DNA of 64,000 nucleotides, taken from assembly GCF_029589435.1 (NCBI RefSeq), contig NZ_JARRAG010000002.1:868001-932000 (forward strand). Direction: 5' to 3'. The notes beneath the pieces are model-generated. The model was not told the origin of the DNA. It saw nothing but the letters and a program-made list of their open reading frames with translations, and made no database searches. Below, piece by piece: positions 8,245 to 16,941 of the stretch (positions are counted from its first letter, which is position 1; every line of letters begins with the position of its first letter). This DNA is from Paludisphaera mucosa. Its GTDB lineage: Bacteria; Planctomycetota; Planctomycetia; Isosphaerales; Isosphaeraceae. A program made the position numbers and the translations under genes.

Positions 8245-10158
8245 TCAGACGACCGGGGCGTTCTTGCCGAGGCCCCGGAGCGGGTCGGGGCCGAGGCCCC
8301 CGCCCGCCTGGGGACGCGACAGGGGGAGGTGGGGGAACGAAGGCTGGGGCTCGATCCGGCGGGCCTTGGAGAGGTCGACCCGCTCGTCGGTGAGGTTGAC
8401 GTCGAAGCGGTGGTTGCCGGCGAGCTGGAGCGGGATCCGGACCGTGAACGTGCTCCCCCGCCCGAGCTGGCTGCGCAGGTGGACCTCGCCGCCCAGGAGC
8501 CGGGCCAGCTCGCGGACGATCGACAGGCCCAGGCCGGTCCCCTGGTGCTCGCGGGTCAGCACGTCGTCGGCCTGGCCGGGCGCCTTCGCCTGGCGGAACT
8601 TCTCGAAGACCACCTCGCGCTCCTCCTCGGCGATGCCGATGCCGGTGTCCTCGACCTCCAGCACCACGAACCGGCCGTCGGTCCGCGCCCGCAGCGTCAC
8701 GCGGCCCCCCTCGGGCGTGAACTTGATCGCGTTCGAGAGCAGGTTGTAGAGGATCTGGCGGATCTTGCCGGGGTCCTGCCGCAGCAGCGGGATGGCCTCG
8801 TCGAGCCGGCATTCCAGCGCCACGTCCTTGCGGTCGGCCATCGGCCGGGTCAGGTTCGTCAGGGCCTCGCAGACGTCGCGGATCGAGAAGTCCTCGCTGC
8901 GGACCTCCATCTTGCCGCTCTCGATCTTCGCCAGGTCGAGGATGTCGTTGATCATCCCCAGGAGCATCTTGCCCGACGTCTGGATGTTCCCCACGTACCG
9001 CCGCTGGCGATCGTTGAGGTTCTCGTTGCCCCCCAGGACCTCCGAGAAGCCGATGATCGAGTTCAGGGGCGTGCGCAGCTCGTGGCTCATCGTGGCCAGG
9101 AAGTCGCTCTTGATGCGGTTCATCTCGTAGAGCGCCATGTTGGCCTGGGCCAGCTCGTCGACCTTGTGGTCGAGGTCGCCGTTGACGTCGCGCAGCTCCT
9201 GCTGCATGGCCACGAGGTTGTGGAGCATGCGGTTGAAGGCGTGGGAGAGGTCCTCGAACTCGTCGCCGGTCTGGATCTGGCTGCGGATGTTGAGCCGGCC
9301 GGCGGCGATGGCGTCGGAGACGTCGCGCAGGTGCTTGACCGGCTTGACGATCACGTAGCGGACGATCATGTACGACGAGACCATCGCCAGCACGGCCGTC
9401 ACCAGCGCCGCGGCGATCAGCACGGCGCGGTTGTTGTTGATCGCCAGCCGGGTCTGCTTCATCGGCACCCGGACGACGACGGCCCCGGCGAGGTCGCCGG
9501 CCTTGACGCGGACGTTGTGCCTGCCGTCGGCCGCGAGCTTCCAGAGGTGGTGGTTGTCGATGTGGACCGTCCCCCCCCCCTCGAAGCCCTCGCCGCCCGC
9601 ATCCTCGCTGCTGTGGCAGTCCATCAGGCAGCTGGGCTTGAAGGTCACGGCCTGGATGTACTGGTACTGCTGCTGGTCGGGCGTGATCCGCTCGTCCCAC
9701 ATCCTGGTGCCGTCGGCGAAGGTGTAGAAGTTGGGCCGGGGCTTGCCCGTCTTGACGAACGCCTCCTCGTCGACCGACGCCTTCAGGAACCGCGCCATCG
9801 CGGCGCGTTCGAAGTCGTCCTGGGGCTGCTTGGCCGGGTCCTTGTCGGCGTAGGGCCGGATGACCGTCGCCTTGACGTCGGGCATGTCGTCGAGCGGCTT
9901 CAGGTCGCCCCAGAGGACGTCGATGATCCGCTCGAAGAAGTAGTTGCCCAGCTTCTTGTAGTGGATGTCCTTGAGCGTCGGGTTGACGAGCATCCGCGCC
10001 TGCTGGGTCGTCTGGCTCTTGACCAGGCTCTCGGTCTTCAGGCCGTAGAGCAGGAAGCTGACCACGACGAGCAGGAAGATGCCCAGCCCGAAGATGAAGC
10101 GGCATTTGCGCTCCAGGCTGGTCTCGCCGAGCAGGTGCTTGAAGCTGCGATAGGACAC
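8245..10158 (-). CDS. Membrane sensor histidine kinase with DUF3365-like sensor and CX3CH site
   Basis: A 637-residue kinase. Membrane segments are at 21-40 and 246-266, enclosing a periplasmic sensor resembling the DUF3365/Tll0287-like family. That family usually has a haem CxxCH; here the site is C177-LMD-C181-H182, a CX3CH spacing. A HAMP domain (about 267-320) and a coiled linker lead to the kinase core with phospho-acceptor H359 in MSHELRTPL and ATPase boxes NLLSNAIKF, DTGIGI and GTGLGLS. A proline-rich tail follows. The start is GTG at 10158. It probably senses redox state or a ligand through haem or a thiol pair (inference). No receiver domain is encoded beside it; the FtsH-like protease downstream may be in the same operon. 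Confidence 0.85.
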   Translation of the reverse strand: MSYRSFKHLLGETSLERKCRFIFGLGIFLLVVVSFLLYGLKTESLVKSQTTQQARMLVNPTLKDIHYKKLGNYFFERIIDVLWGDLKPLDDMPDVKATVIRPYADKDPAKQPQDDFERAAMARFLKASVDEEAFVKTGKPRPNFYTFADGTRMWDERITPDQQQYQYIQAVTFKPSCLMDCHSSEDAGGEGFEGGGTVHIDNHHLWKLAADGRHNVRVKAGDLAGAVVVRVPMKQTRLAINNNRAVLIAAALVTAVLAMVSSYMIVRYVIVKPVKHLRDVSDAIAAGRLNIRSQIQTGDEFEDLSHAFNRMLHNLVAMQQELRDVNGDLDHKVDELAQANMALYEMNRIKSDFLATMSHELRTPLNSIIGFSEVLGGNENLNDRQRRYVGNIQTSGKMLLGMINDILDLAKIESGKMEVRSEDFSIRDVCEALTNLTRPMADRKDVALECRLDEAIPLLRQDPGKIRQILYNLLSNAIKFTPEGGRVTLRARTDGRFVVLEVEDTGIGIAEEEREVVFEKFRQAKAPGQADDVLTREHQGTGLGLSIVRELARLLGGEVHLRSQLGRGSTFTVRIPLQLAGNHRFDVNLTDERVDLSKARRIEPQPSFPHLPLSRPQAGGGLGPDPLRGLGKNAPVV

Positions 10159-10462
10159 CGGTCAAATCCCTCAACCAGGCTCCGGGGGCCGACCGCGGCG
10201 CGGCGGCGGGGCCGATGCCGAGCGGGTCCATACGACGCGACCGAGCTGCGGTCCTCCTGGGGTCGTCGCGAGAGGAACCTTCACCCTAATCGAAACCGCC
10301 CGCCCTGGCCAGTGCGAGATCCGCTGGGCCCCGGCCCGCGGACTTGCCGTTGACCGATCCCGGCGTTGGGCCTAAGATCCCGCCGATTTCCGGGGGCGTC
10401 CGAGACCGCCCGCACGACCCCCTCGGTCCGCCGACCACCTGGCTCATGGAGGAGCAACGACG
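10159..10462. other. Divergent intergenic region
   Basis: The region separates the minus-strand sensor kinase from the plus-strand methyltransferase. Apart from the plus-strand promoter at 10350-10378 and the Shine-Dalgarno before 10463, I see nothing in it. No clear minus-strand promoter was found. Confidence 0.4.
10350..10378 (+). promoter_or_regulatory. Strong sigma70-like promoter of the methyltransferase operon
   Basis: TTGACC (10350-10355), exactly 17 bases, then TAAGAT (10373-10378). This is five of six at both boxes and the best plus-strand promoter match in the window. It lies about 85 bases before the start at 10463. Confidence 0.6.
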
Positions 10463-11278
10463 ATGCGAGACCACAACAAGGCGTTCTGCCGCCTTGTGGC
10501 CGAGACCTTCGACTGCCCGGCGCCGATCGTGGAGTTCGGCTCGTACCAGGTCGAGGGTCAGGAAGGCTACGCCAATCTTCGGGGCATGTTCGCGGGCAAG
10601 CCCTTCATCGGCTGCGACATGCGGCCCGGGCCGGGGGTCGACCGGATCGAGGACGTCTCGGCCGTGGCCATGCCCGACGCCTCCGCCGGCGCGGTGCTCT
10701 GCCTGGAGACCTTCGAACACGTCTTCGAGGTCCGCCGCGCCTTCGACGAGGTCTTCCGGATCCTCAAGCCGGGGGGCGTCTTCGTCATCACCTCGCCCCT
10801 GAACTTCCGGATCCACGCCTACCCCGACGACTACTGGCGGATGACCCCGAGCTGCCTGAAGCGGATGATGCGGCCCTACGACGCCCGGATCGTCGGCTCG
10901 CAGGGCTTCCGGTCGTTCCCGCACTCGGTCATGGCCATGGGGATCAAGGCCCCCGCCCCGGCCGACTTCCAGGACCGCGCCCGCGACCTGATCGCCGGCT
11001 ACCGCCGCTTCCTCGCCGAGGCCGAGGCCGCGACGCCGTTCGGCCTGAAGATCCGCCGGCGGCTGGGCCGGCTCTACCGCTCCAAGGGCGAGCGCCAGCA
11101 GGCGGCGGGCTACTACCACTCCGAATTCGGCGTGGAGACCGGGGCCGAGTCGGTGGCCGCGACGGCCCCGGCCCAGCGCGAGCTGCGCGTCGACCAGGCC
11201 GTCAACGGTTCCCCCATCCCCATGATCCATGACACCAAGGGCCAAGGCGCATGGCGGCATCCCTCGATCGTGTTCTGA
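10463..11278 (+). CDS. SAM-dependent methyltransferase, class I-like
   Basis: A 271-residue protein of the small Rossmann methyltransferase type. IVEFGSYQVEGQE is a diverged glycine motif I, FIGCDMRPGPGVD holds the acidic residue that binds the SAM ribose, LCLETFEHV is motif IV and RILKPGGVFVITSP is the post-motif strand typical of Methyltransf_11 proteins. The C-terminal third is basic and of unknown role. The ATG has GGAGGAG 8 bases upstream. The 3' end overlaps the next gene by 28 bases, implying coupled expression. Substrate unknown; such genes beside phosphodiesterase-like proteins often belong to surface-glycan or lipid decoration, but that is inference. Confidence 0.8.
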   Translation: MRDHNKAFCRLVAETFDCPAPIVEFGSYQVEGQEGYANLRGMFAGKPFIGCDMRPGPGVDRIEDVSAVAMPDASAGAVLCLETFEHVFEVRRAFDEVFRILKPGGVFVITSPLNFRIHAYPDDYWRMTPSCLKRMMRPYDARIVGSQGFRSFPHSVMAMGIKAPAPADFQDRARDLIAGYRRFLAEAEAATPFGLKIRRRLGRLYRSKGERQQAAGYYHSEFGVETGAESVAATAPAQRELRVDQAVNGSPIPMIHDTKGQGAWRHPSIVF

Positions 11279-12906
11279 TCCTCGGCCTCGACGGCGCCAC
11301 CTGGAACGTCCTCGACCCGATGCGGGCCCGGGGCGTCGCGCCCAACCTCGACGCCCTCCTGAAGGGCGCGGCGCACGGCGTCCTGACGTCGGTCGAGCCG
11401 CCGGTGACGACGGCCGCGTGGACCTCGATGGCCACCGGCTGCACCCCGGCCCGGCACGGCGTCTTCGACCACCGCTACTACGACGCCGCCTCCGACCGCA
11501 TGAAGGTCAACCACTCCGGCCGCGTCCGCGTCCCCAACCTCTGGCGGATCCTGAGCGACGCCGGCCGGCAGGCCGCCTGCCTCAACGTCCCCGGCCTCTT
11601 CCCGCCGCCCGCGATCGATGGCGTCGTCGTCTCGGGCATGGACGCGCCCCACCTCGACGCCGCGCTGCAGGGCTCGCCCGGGTTCGCCGCCCGGCTCAAG
11701 GCCGAGGTCCCCGACTATACGCTCCGCTACTTCTGGAAGCGCGCGCCCCAGTCGCTGGAGGAGCTGCAGGCCAACGCCCGGCTCACCGTCGAGAGCTTCC
11801 AGGGCCGCGCCCGGGGGGGCCTGCTCGCCGACCGGATGTTCCCGAGCTGGTCGGCGCTCATGGTCCAGTTCCAGAACCTGGACCCGTTCCAGCACCGCGC
11901 CTGGCGGTACCTGAACGTGGACGCGACCGGGATCGACTCGCCCGAATGGAACGCCGCCGCCGCGGAGGTGATCCGCGGCCTCGACCGCGCCATCGGCACG
12001 CTCTGCGAGCTGGCCGCGGCGCGGGGGGCGGCCGTGATGGTCGTCAGCGACCACGGCTTCGGCCCGTGCGAGGGCCGGGTGGACGTCAACCGGATCCTGC
12101 TCGACGCCGGGGTCGCCCAGGGGGCGGGGATCGCCCGCAAGCTGGTCCGCCGCGGCCGGCAGGCCGTCGACCACCTCCGCGTCTGGAAGGCCAAGCGCGG
12201 CGACCCGACGGCGCGGTCGGCCTCGTTCGACCAGTCGGTCGCCGCGTCGTTCCCGTTCGACTGGTCGCGGACGCTGGCCTTCGCCCCGCACCAGGACACG
12301 GCGGCGATGATCTACGTGAACTCCCCCGCGCGGCGCGGGACCACCCGCCACGCCGCCCCGCTGTTCACCCCCCGCGAGGTCGACGAGGCCCGCGACGCCG
12401 CCGCCGGGGCCCTCGCCGAGGCCCTGCACCCGGAGACGGGCCGTCGCCTCTTCCCGCGCATCATCGCCACGGCCGACGCCTACGGGATCGACCCGGCCCG
12501 GGAAGGCTACCCCGACCTCATCGCCCTGCCCGACGCCCCCTTCTGGGTCCGCACCAAGCTGGCCGGGACCGGGCCCGGCGACTGGGTCCACGCCGACCCG
12601 AACCTCACCGGCACCCACCGCCCCGAAGGGGTCGTGGCCATCGCCGGCGCGGGGCTCGCGCCCGGCCGAAACCTGAACGCCCAGCTGATCGACGCGGCTC
12701 CGACGGTCCTGAACCTGCTCGGCCTGCCGGTCCCGCCCCACATGGAAGGCTCGCCCATCGGCGTCGGTCGCCCCAGGCCCACCGAACGCCTCGACGAGCC
12801 GACGAAGCAGCCGATCGGCGGCCCCCACCAGCCCGCCTTCGAATACACCGACGAGGAGCAGGCGATCCTCGAACGGCGGCTCGCGGACCTCGGCTACCTG
12901 GAGTGA
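11251..12906 (+). CDS. Alkaline phosphatase-superfamily phosphodiesterase
   Basis: A 551-residue member of the type I phosphodiesterase/nucleotide pyrophosphatase branch of the alkaline phosphatase superfamily. The metal-site Asp is in LILGLDGATWN near the N-terminus, the nucleophile is in PVTTAAWTSMATG, and VVSDHGFGP supplies an Asp-His pair. A second metal-site His is probably in the GTHRPEGV region. No signal peptide is seen, so the enzyme should be cytoplasmic or depend on a partner. The start codon lies inside the methyltransferase gene (28-base overlap), so the two products probably act together on one phosphorylated glycan or lipid (inference). A strong hairpin follows the stop. Confidence 0.85.
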   Translation: MAASLDRVLILGLDGATWNVLDPMRARGVAPNLDALLKGAAHGVLTSVEPPVTTAAWTSMATGCTPARHGVFDHRYYDAASDRMKVNHSGRVRVPNLWRILSDAGRQAACLNVPGLFPPPAIDGVVVSGMDAPHLDAALQGSPGFAARLKAEVPDYTLRYFWKRAPQSLEELQANARLTVESFQGRARGGLLADRMFPSWSALMVQFQNLDPFQHRAWRYLNVDATGIDSPEWNAAAAEVIRGLDRAIGTLCELAAARGAAVMVVSDHGFGPCEGRVDVNRILLDAGVAQGAGIARKLVRRGRQAVDHLRVWKAKRGDPTARSASFDQSVAASFPFDWSRTLAFAPHQDTAAMIYVNSPARRGTTRHAAPLFTPREVDEARDAAAGALAEALHPETGRRLFPRIIATADAYGIDPAREGYPDLIALPDAPFWVRTKLAGTGPGDWVHADPNLTGTHRPEGVVAIAGAGLAPGRNLNAQLIDAAPTVLNLLGLPVPPHMEGSPIGVGRPRPTERLDEPTKQPIGGPHQPAFEYTDEEQAILERRLADLGYLE

Positions 12907-12935
12907 GTCGGCCCTCGAAGAGGGCGAGACGATTG

Positions 12936-12984
12936 GGTCCGATCTGGGTTCGTCCGCCCCACCGACGAACGGACCCATCGGACC
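12936..12984 (+). terminator. Intrinsic-type terminator after the phosphodiesterase gene
   Basis: GGTCCGAT (12936-12943) pairs perfectly with ATCGGACC (12977-12984). Inside it GGG-TTCGTC pairs with GACGAA-(CGGA)-CCC around a nine-base loop. The stem is followed by the T-rich TAAATCGTTTTA. Confidence 0.6.
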
Positions 12985-13168
12985 TAAATCGTTTTACGGA
13001 ATAGCTTTGATGTCGGTTTTTCGACTTCCGACGGCCGATTCCGACTCACCGTTTTCTTGCCGTCGGATCAACTTGCGTACTCCGCGATGGCCTGTTCTGC
13101 GCGTAGCAATACCTTAATAGAACATGGGCCGACATCAGCGATTGCGTGCGCCGATCTCAATGAATGGA

Positions 13169-13212
13169 CGTCGGACTTCGGGGCCAGAGCCGCGAAGGGC
13201 CGAAGTCGGACG
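13169..13212 (-). terminator. Hairpin downstream of the Fur-family gene
   Basis: CGTCGGACTTCGG (13169 on) and CCGAAGTCGGACG (to 13212) form a long stem around an 11-base loop, about 45 bases past the stop of the minus-strand regulator. The T tract on that strand is poor, so termination is only likely. Confidence 0.4.
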
Positions 13213-13255
13213 ACAGGCCCTTCATGACGATGCGCGCCGGCTGTTCCGCTCCCGC

Positions 13256-13756
13256 TCAGATCAGGTCGAGGCGGCGGCGGGGGCTGTGGGAGCGGTCGCA
13301 CTTCGAGCAGACGCCGGTGATGAGGAAGCGGTGGCCGGTGGCGCGGAAGCCGTGGGCGCGGCTGACCTCGTCGCGGAGCTTGAGGATCTCCTCGTTGCGG
13401 AACTCGACCACGCGGTTGCACACGGTGCAGTGCAGGTGGTCGTGCGCGGGGTAGCCGTAGTCGTGCTCGTAGGCCGAGCGGTTGGTCAGCCGCAGCTCGC
13501 GCAGGAGCCCGGCCTCGACCAGCAGGCGGAGGGTCCGGTAGACGGTCGACCGGCTGATGGCGTGGCCGGCGTCGTGGAGGTCGCGTACCAGCTCGTCGGC
13601 GTCGAAGTGCTTGTGGCTGCTGTAGATGTGCCGAACGAGCGTGCGCCGGGGGTCGGTCAGCTTCTCGCCCCGGATCTCCAGGAATTCGCGGAACTTGTCT
13701 TCGGGGGATTCCGGGACGTCGAGCGGGGTCAAGTCGTCGGTCTGGGTCTTCGACAC
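13256..13756 (-). CDS. Fur-family metalloregulator
   Basis: A 166-residue Fur/PerR/Zur-type repressor. The winged helix runs to about residue 85 (ISRSTVYRTLRLLVEAGL is the recognition region). The dimerisation domain has the metal-binding HDHLHCTVCN and a second CxxC, CSKC, giving the structural zinc site. The start is GTG at 13756 with GGAAGG 8 bases upstream. The N-terminal 25 residues are a loose extension. Metal specificity (iron, zinc or peroxide sensing) cannot be decided by eye. It is monocistronic, with no metal-uptake gene beside it, so its targets lie elsewhere. Confidence 0.9.
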   Translation of the reverse strand: MSKTQTDDLTPLDVPESPEDKFREFLEIRGEKLTDPRRTLVRHIYSSHKHFDADELVRDLHDAGHAISRSTVYRTLRLLVEAGLLRELRLTNRSAYEHDYGYPAHDHLHCTVCNRVVEFRNEEILKLRDEVSRAHGFRATGHRFLITGVCSKCDRSHSPRRRLDLI

Positions 13757-13961
13757 GGCCGCGTCCTTCCGTCCAAGCTGCGAGCCTTCCGGGGGTCTTC
13801 GCGCCCTTCGCCCATCAAGAATCGTTCTCCATTGTAGGCGACGGGCGGGCCGAACGCCAGTCCGACGCGGTCGCGCCGCGACGGTCCCGGGGGCGGATCC
13901 GGCCCGGGGGCGGGACGCCTCGCGACGCGGCGCCCCGGGGCCGGGATGGGGGGCGGCGGCG

Positions 13962-14990
13962 TCAGGGCGACCCGGCCGGGGTCAGGGGGATGACCACGCC
14001 GGTCGGGGCGTTCGCCGACGCCGGGGAGGTCGCGGGGGAGAGCGGCGGCAGGACGCGGCCGGTCCCGACGGCCGACGGCGGGATCGCCCCACGGCCGGGA
14101 ACTGCGGCCGGACGCGCCGCGGCCGACGACGGGCTGAAGGCCGACGCGGCCGACGGCGGCGCGATCGCGGGCCCGGCGGCGTGGTCGCCCTCGGCGGCCG
14201 GCGGGGTCACGGCGGCGGCGGCGGGCTGGCCGCTGAGCCGGGCCTGCAGGCCCTCGACCAGGGTGTGGAGCTGCCGCACCGAGGGGTCGCAGCCCTGGGG
14301 GTTGCCGGAGTAGGAGAACGGCTGGGCGGTGAGCCGGCCGAGCCGACGTTCGAAGACGACGACGTGCACTTCCTCGATGTAATCGCTCGACGGGCTGCCG
14401 CAGTGGCCCCGGTTCCGTCCCAGCTCGCCCGAGGCCACCAGGTCGGCGATCGGCTTGAGGTCGGCCGGGGCGAGCCGGTGGACGCCCTCGGAATCGATCA
14501 CGGTCCCGTCGGCGTAGACCTGCAGGAACATGCCGAACTGGCTGCCGTCGTTCGACCGCCCCAGGGCCATGCGGGTCAGGAGCGGGTCGGCGTCGGTCGC
14601 GGCGTTGCTCACCCGCGACCGGGGGGTGATGGGGGGCGCGGCCGGGCCGTGCTCGGAGACGGCGGGGGTCGACGGCCCCTCGCCGATCGGGCCGGCCGTC
14701 GGCGTCGGCGCGGGGCCCCGGGCGGCGGCGGGGGGGATGAAGGCGTCGCCCGGCTCGCGGGCGTGGTCGTGCTCGTGGTTGCGGCCGACGCCGGCCTTCT
14801 CGCCGCCCGAGCCGTACGGCAGGGGGGCCGGGGTCGGCTTGGACTTCGCCGCGTTCGAGGTCCCGCCCAGGCGGAAGAGCCGGCCCAGGAGGCCCGTGTC
14901 GTCGGCCGTCGCGGCCCGAGGCGCGGCCAGCGCCGAGGCCGCGATCAAGCTTGCGGTGGTGATCTGCCTGCGGAGACTTTGCGCGTGCAT
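13962..14990 (-). CDS. Secreted proline/alanine-rich protein of unknown function
   Basis: A 342-residue protein with a classical signal peptide (hydrophobic residues about 10-27, likely cleavage after ATA-DD). Low-complexity Pro/Ala-rich regions (about 45-125 and 235-342) flank a folded core at about 130-230 containing FGMFLQVYADGTVIDSEGVHRL and a pair of cysteines (in GHCGSPSS and NPQGCDPS). No known catalytic motif is recognised. The ATG at 14990 has a perfect AGGAGG 6 bases upstream. It lies 53 bases after the GspE-type ATPase gene on the same strand, so a role on the cell surface linked to that secretion system is possible but unproven. Confidence 0.7.
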   Translation of the reverse strand: MHAQSLRRQITTASLIAASALAAPRAATADDTGLLGRLFRLGGTSNAAKSKPTPAPLPYGSGGEKAGVGRNHEHDHAREPGDAFIPPAAARGPAPTPTAGPIGEGPSTPAVSEHGPAAPPITPRSRVSNAATDADPLLTRMALGRSNDGSQFGMFLQVYADGTVIDSEGVHRLAPADLKPIADLVASGELGRNRGHCGSPSSDYIEEVHVVVFERRLGRLTAQPFSYSGNPQGCDPSVRQLHTLVEGLQARLSGQPAAAAVTPPAAEGDHAAGPAIAPPSAASAFSPSSAAARPAAVPGRGAIPPSAVGTGRVLPPLSPATSPASANAPTGVVIPLTPAGSP

Positions 14991-15043
14991 TGCCGACCTC
15001 CTGTCGGTTCGCCCGGACCTCGTCGTCGATCCGTCGGATCGAT

Positions 15044-16597
15044 TCAGAAGGACACCACGCGGTAGACCTCCTCCACCGTGGTGACCCCTTCCAGAATCTT
15101 ATCGACCGCGGACTGCTTCAAAGTTCGCATTCCCAGATCGACCGCTACACGCCGCAGGACGTCCCGGGGGATCTGCTGGAAGATCAGGTCGCGCAACTCC
15201 TCGCCGATCATCATGATCTCGAAGACCCCGGTGCGGCCGATGTACCCGGTCTGGAAGCAGGCGGGGCAGCCGGTGCCGCGGTAGAGCTGGGCCCCGGCGT
15301 GCTCGTCGGGGTCGAGTTCCAGGGAGAGCAGGAGCTTCTCGTCGGGGGTGTAGCAGACCCGGCAGTTGGGGCAGATCTTGCGGACCAGGCGCTGCGAGAC
15401 GATGGCCAAAAGGCTGCTGGAAAGCTGATAGCCGGGGATGCCGAAATTGTAAAGATTGCTGATCGTGCTGGGGGCGTCCGAGCCGTGGAGGGTGCTGAAG
15501 ACCAAGACGCCGGTGAGCGCCGCGCGGATGCCGATGCGGGCGGTCTCCTCATCGCGGATCTCGCCGATCATGACGATGTCGGGGTCCTGCCGCAGGAGGG
15601 CGCGGAGGCCCTCGCTGAAGGTCATCTCGCCGGGGTTGGAGCCGACCTGGGTCTGGTTGACGCCGGGCATCCGGTGCTCGATCGGGTCCTCGATCGTCAT
15701 GACGTTGCGGAGCGGCGAGTTGATCCGCTCGAGGCAGTTGTAGAGCGTCGAGGTCTTGCCGGCGCCGACCGGGCCGGCGACCAGCACCGCGCCGTAGGGC
15801 TGGACGATGAGGCGGTCCATGACCTCGGCCTGGGACTTGTTCATGCCCAAGTGGTGGAAGCCGACGACGTCGGTGAGCACCTCGTGGATGCGGATGACGA
15901 TCTTCTCGCCGTAGATCGTCGGGAAGGTGGCCACGCGGAGGTCGCGGGGCTTGCTGTTGTACATGATCGTGATGCGGCCGTCCTGCGAGTGCCGGCGCTC
16001 CACGATGTTGAGGTTGGACATGACCTTGACGCGGCTGAGCGCCGCGGCGGCGACGGCCGACTCGATGAAGAGGATGTCCTGGAGCTGGCCGTCGATGCGG
16101 TAGCGGACGCGCAGGCCGTTGTCGAGCGAGTCGAAGTGGATGTCGGTGGCGCGGCAGTCGATGGCGCGCTCGAGGATCTGGCCGACCAGCGCCGGGACGG
16201 GGACCGTCTGGGTCAGGTCCTGAAGCTCCTTGCGGACGTCGCGCTGGACCTGGTTGCGGTCGGGGAGGATGAGGATGGCCGTCGTGCCGGGCCCTTCCGG
16301 GGCCGCCGGGGCGGGGGCCTCGGGCTCGTCGGTCTGGGCCAGGGCCCGCAGCCGCTCGAAGGCGAGCTGGTTGAGCCGCTCGGGGGAGATGAGGTTCATC
16401 TCCAGGATGGCCTGCTTGAGGTCGCGGCGGTGCTCCTCCCCGAAGCGGCGGGCCTCCTGGATCTGGTCGTCGGTCAGGACGCCGTTCTTGACCAGGACGG
16501 CGGCCAGCACCGCGTCCTCGGACGAGAGCGCGGCGGGTTCGGGGGCGGCGCCCGCCGTCGGGGCCGCATGGGACGACGGAGCGTTGGTGGGATGCAT
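15044..16597 (-). CDS. GspE/PilB-type secretion ATPase
   Basis: A 517-residue ATPase of the type II secretion/type IV pilus family. The N-terminal domain (about 25-90) resembles the GspE N-domain, followed by a Pro/Ala linker. The NTPase core carries Walker A GPVGAGKTST (Lys 281), Asp box TIEDPIEHRMPG, Walker B IVMIGEIRDEET and a His box around STLHGSDA. A tetracysteine zinc site (CPNC...CPAC) near 400-440 is typical of GspE and PilB. It drives assembly of a pseudopilus or pilus at the inner membrane. No other core genes lie nearby, so it must work with components encoded elsewhere; it is distinct from the TadA ATPase of the pilus locus further on. Confidence 0.9.
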   Translation of the reverse strand: MHPTNAPSSHAAPTAGAAPEPAALSSEDAVLAAVLVKNGVLTDDQIQEARRFGEEHRRDLKQAILEMNLISPERLNQLAFERLRALAQTDEPEAPAPAAPEGPGTTAILILPDRNQVQRDVRKELQDLTQTVPVPALVGQILERAIDCRATDIHFDSLDNGLRVRYRIDGQLQDILFIESAVAAAALSRVKVMSNLNIVERRHSQDGRITIMYNSKPRDLRVATFPTIYGEKIVIRIHEVLTDVVGFHHLGMNKSQAEVMDRLIVQPYGAVLVAGPVGAGKTSTLYNCLERINSPLRNVMTIEDPIEHRMPGVNQTQVGSNPGEMTFSEGLRALLRQDPDIVMIGEIRDEETARIGIRAALTGVLVFSTLHGSDAPSTISNLYNFGIPGYQLSSSLLAIVSQRLVRKICPNCRVCYTPDEKLLLSLELDPDEHAGAQLYRGTGCPACFQTGYIGRTGVFEIMMIGEELRDLIFQQIPRDVLRRVAVDLGMRTLKQSAVDKILEGVTTVEEVYRVVSF

Positions 16598-16941
16598 GAC
16601 TCGGGGGCCTCTCGGTACGCCGACCTCTCGCCGGGCGGTGCCACGTCATTCCGCGCCCGGGCGTGACGTCGATCCGGGGGGAGGGAGGGTCGCGATCGTC
16701 GCCGTAACGCCTTGAACCGCATTGTTTCCCATATCGCGGGGCGACACAAGACGGAGGTCGCGGGGATTCCCGCCGCGACGGCCCGCCTTGCCGCAAAAGG
16801 TGTTTTCCGGTATCTCGACGCCACGCGCGGCCTCGCGGCCATCCGCGTCACGTCCCCGGCCCCGGCGACCCCGCCGCGCCGACCTCGCGGGCCCCCGGGC
16901 CCCGACGGGCGGCCCGGCTTCGCCGATCAGGATGCCCCGTC
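16598..16941. other. Divergent intergenic region without recognised features
   Basis: The region between the GspE-type gene (minus) and the SGNH gene (plus) must hold both promoters. I could not find boxes good enough to call. A 77-codon plus-strand frame here has no coding character. Confidence 0.3.

Larger units (their letters stand above)
12907..13255. other. Convergent intergenic region
   Basis: Between the phosphodiesterase and the Fur-family gene I see two hairpins (listed separately) and otherwise no gene. Short frames here have no coding character. Confidence 0.4.
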
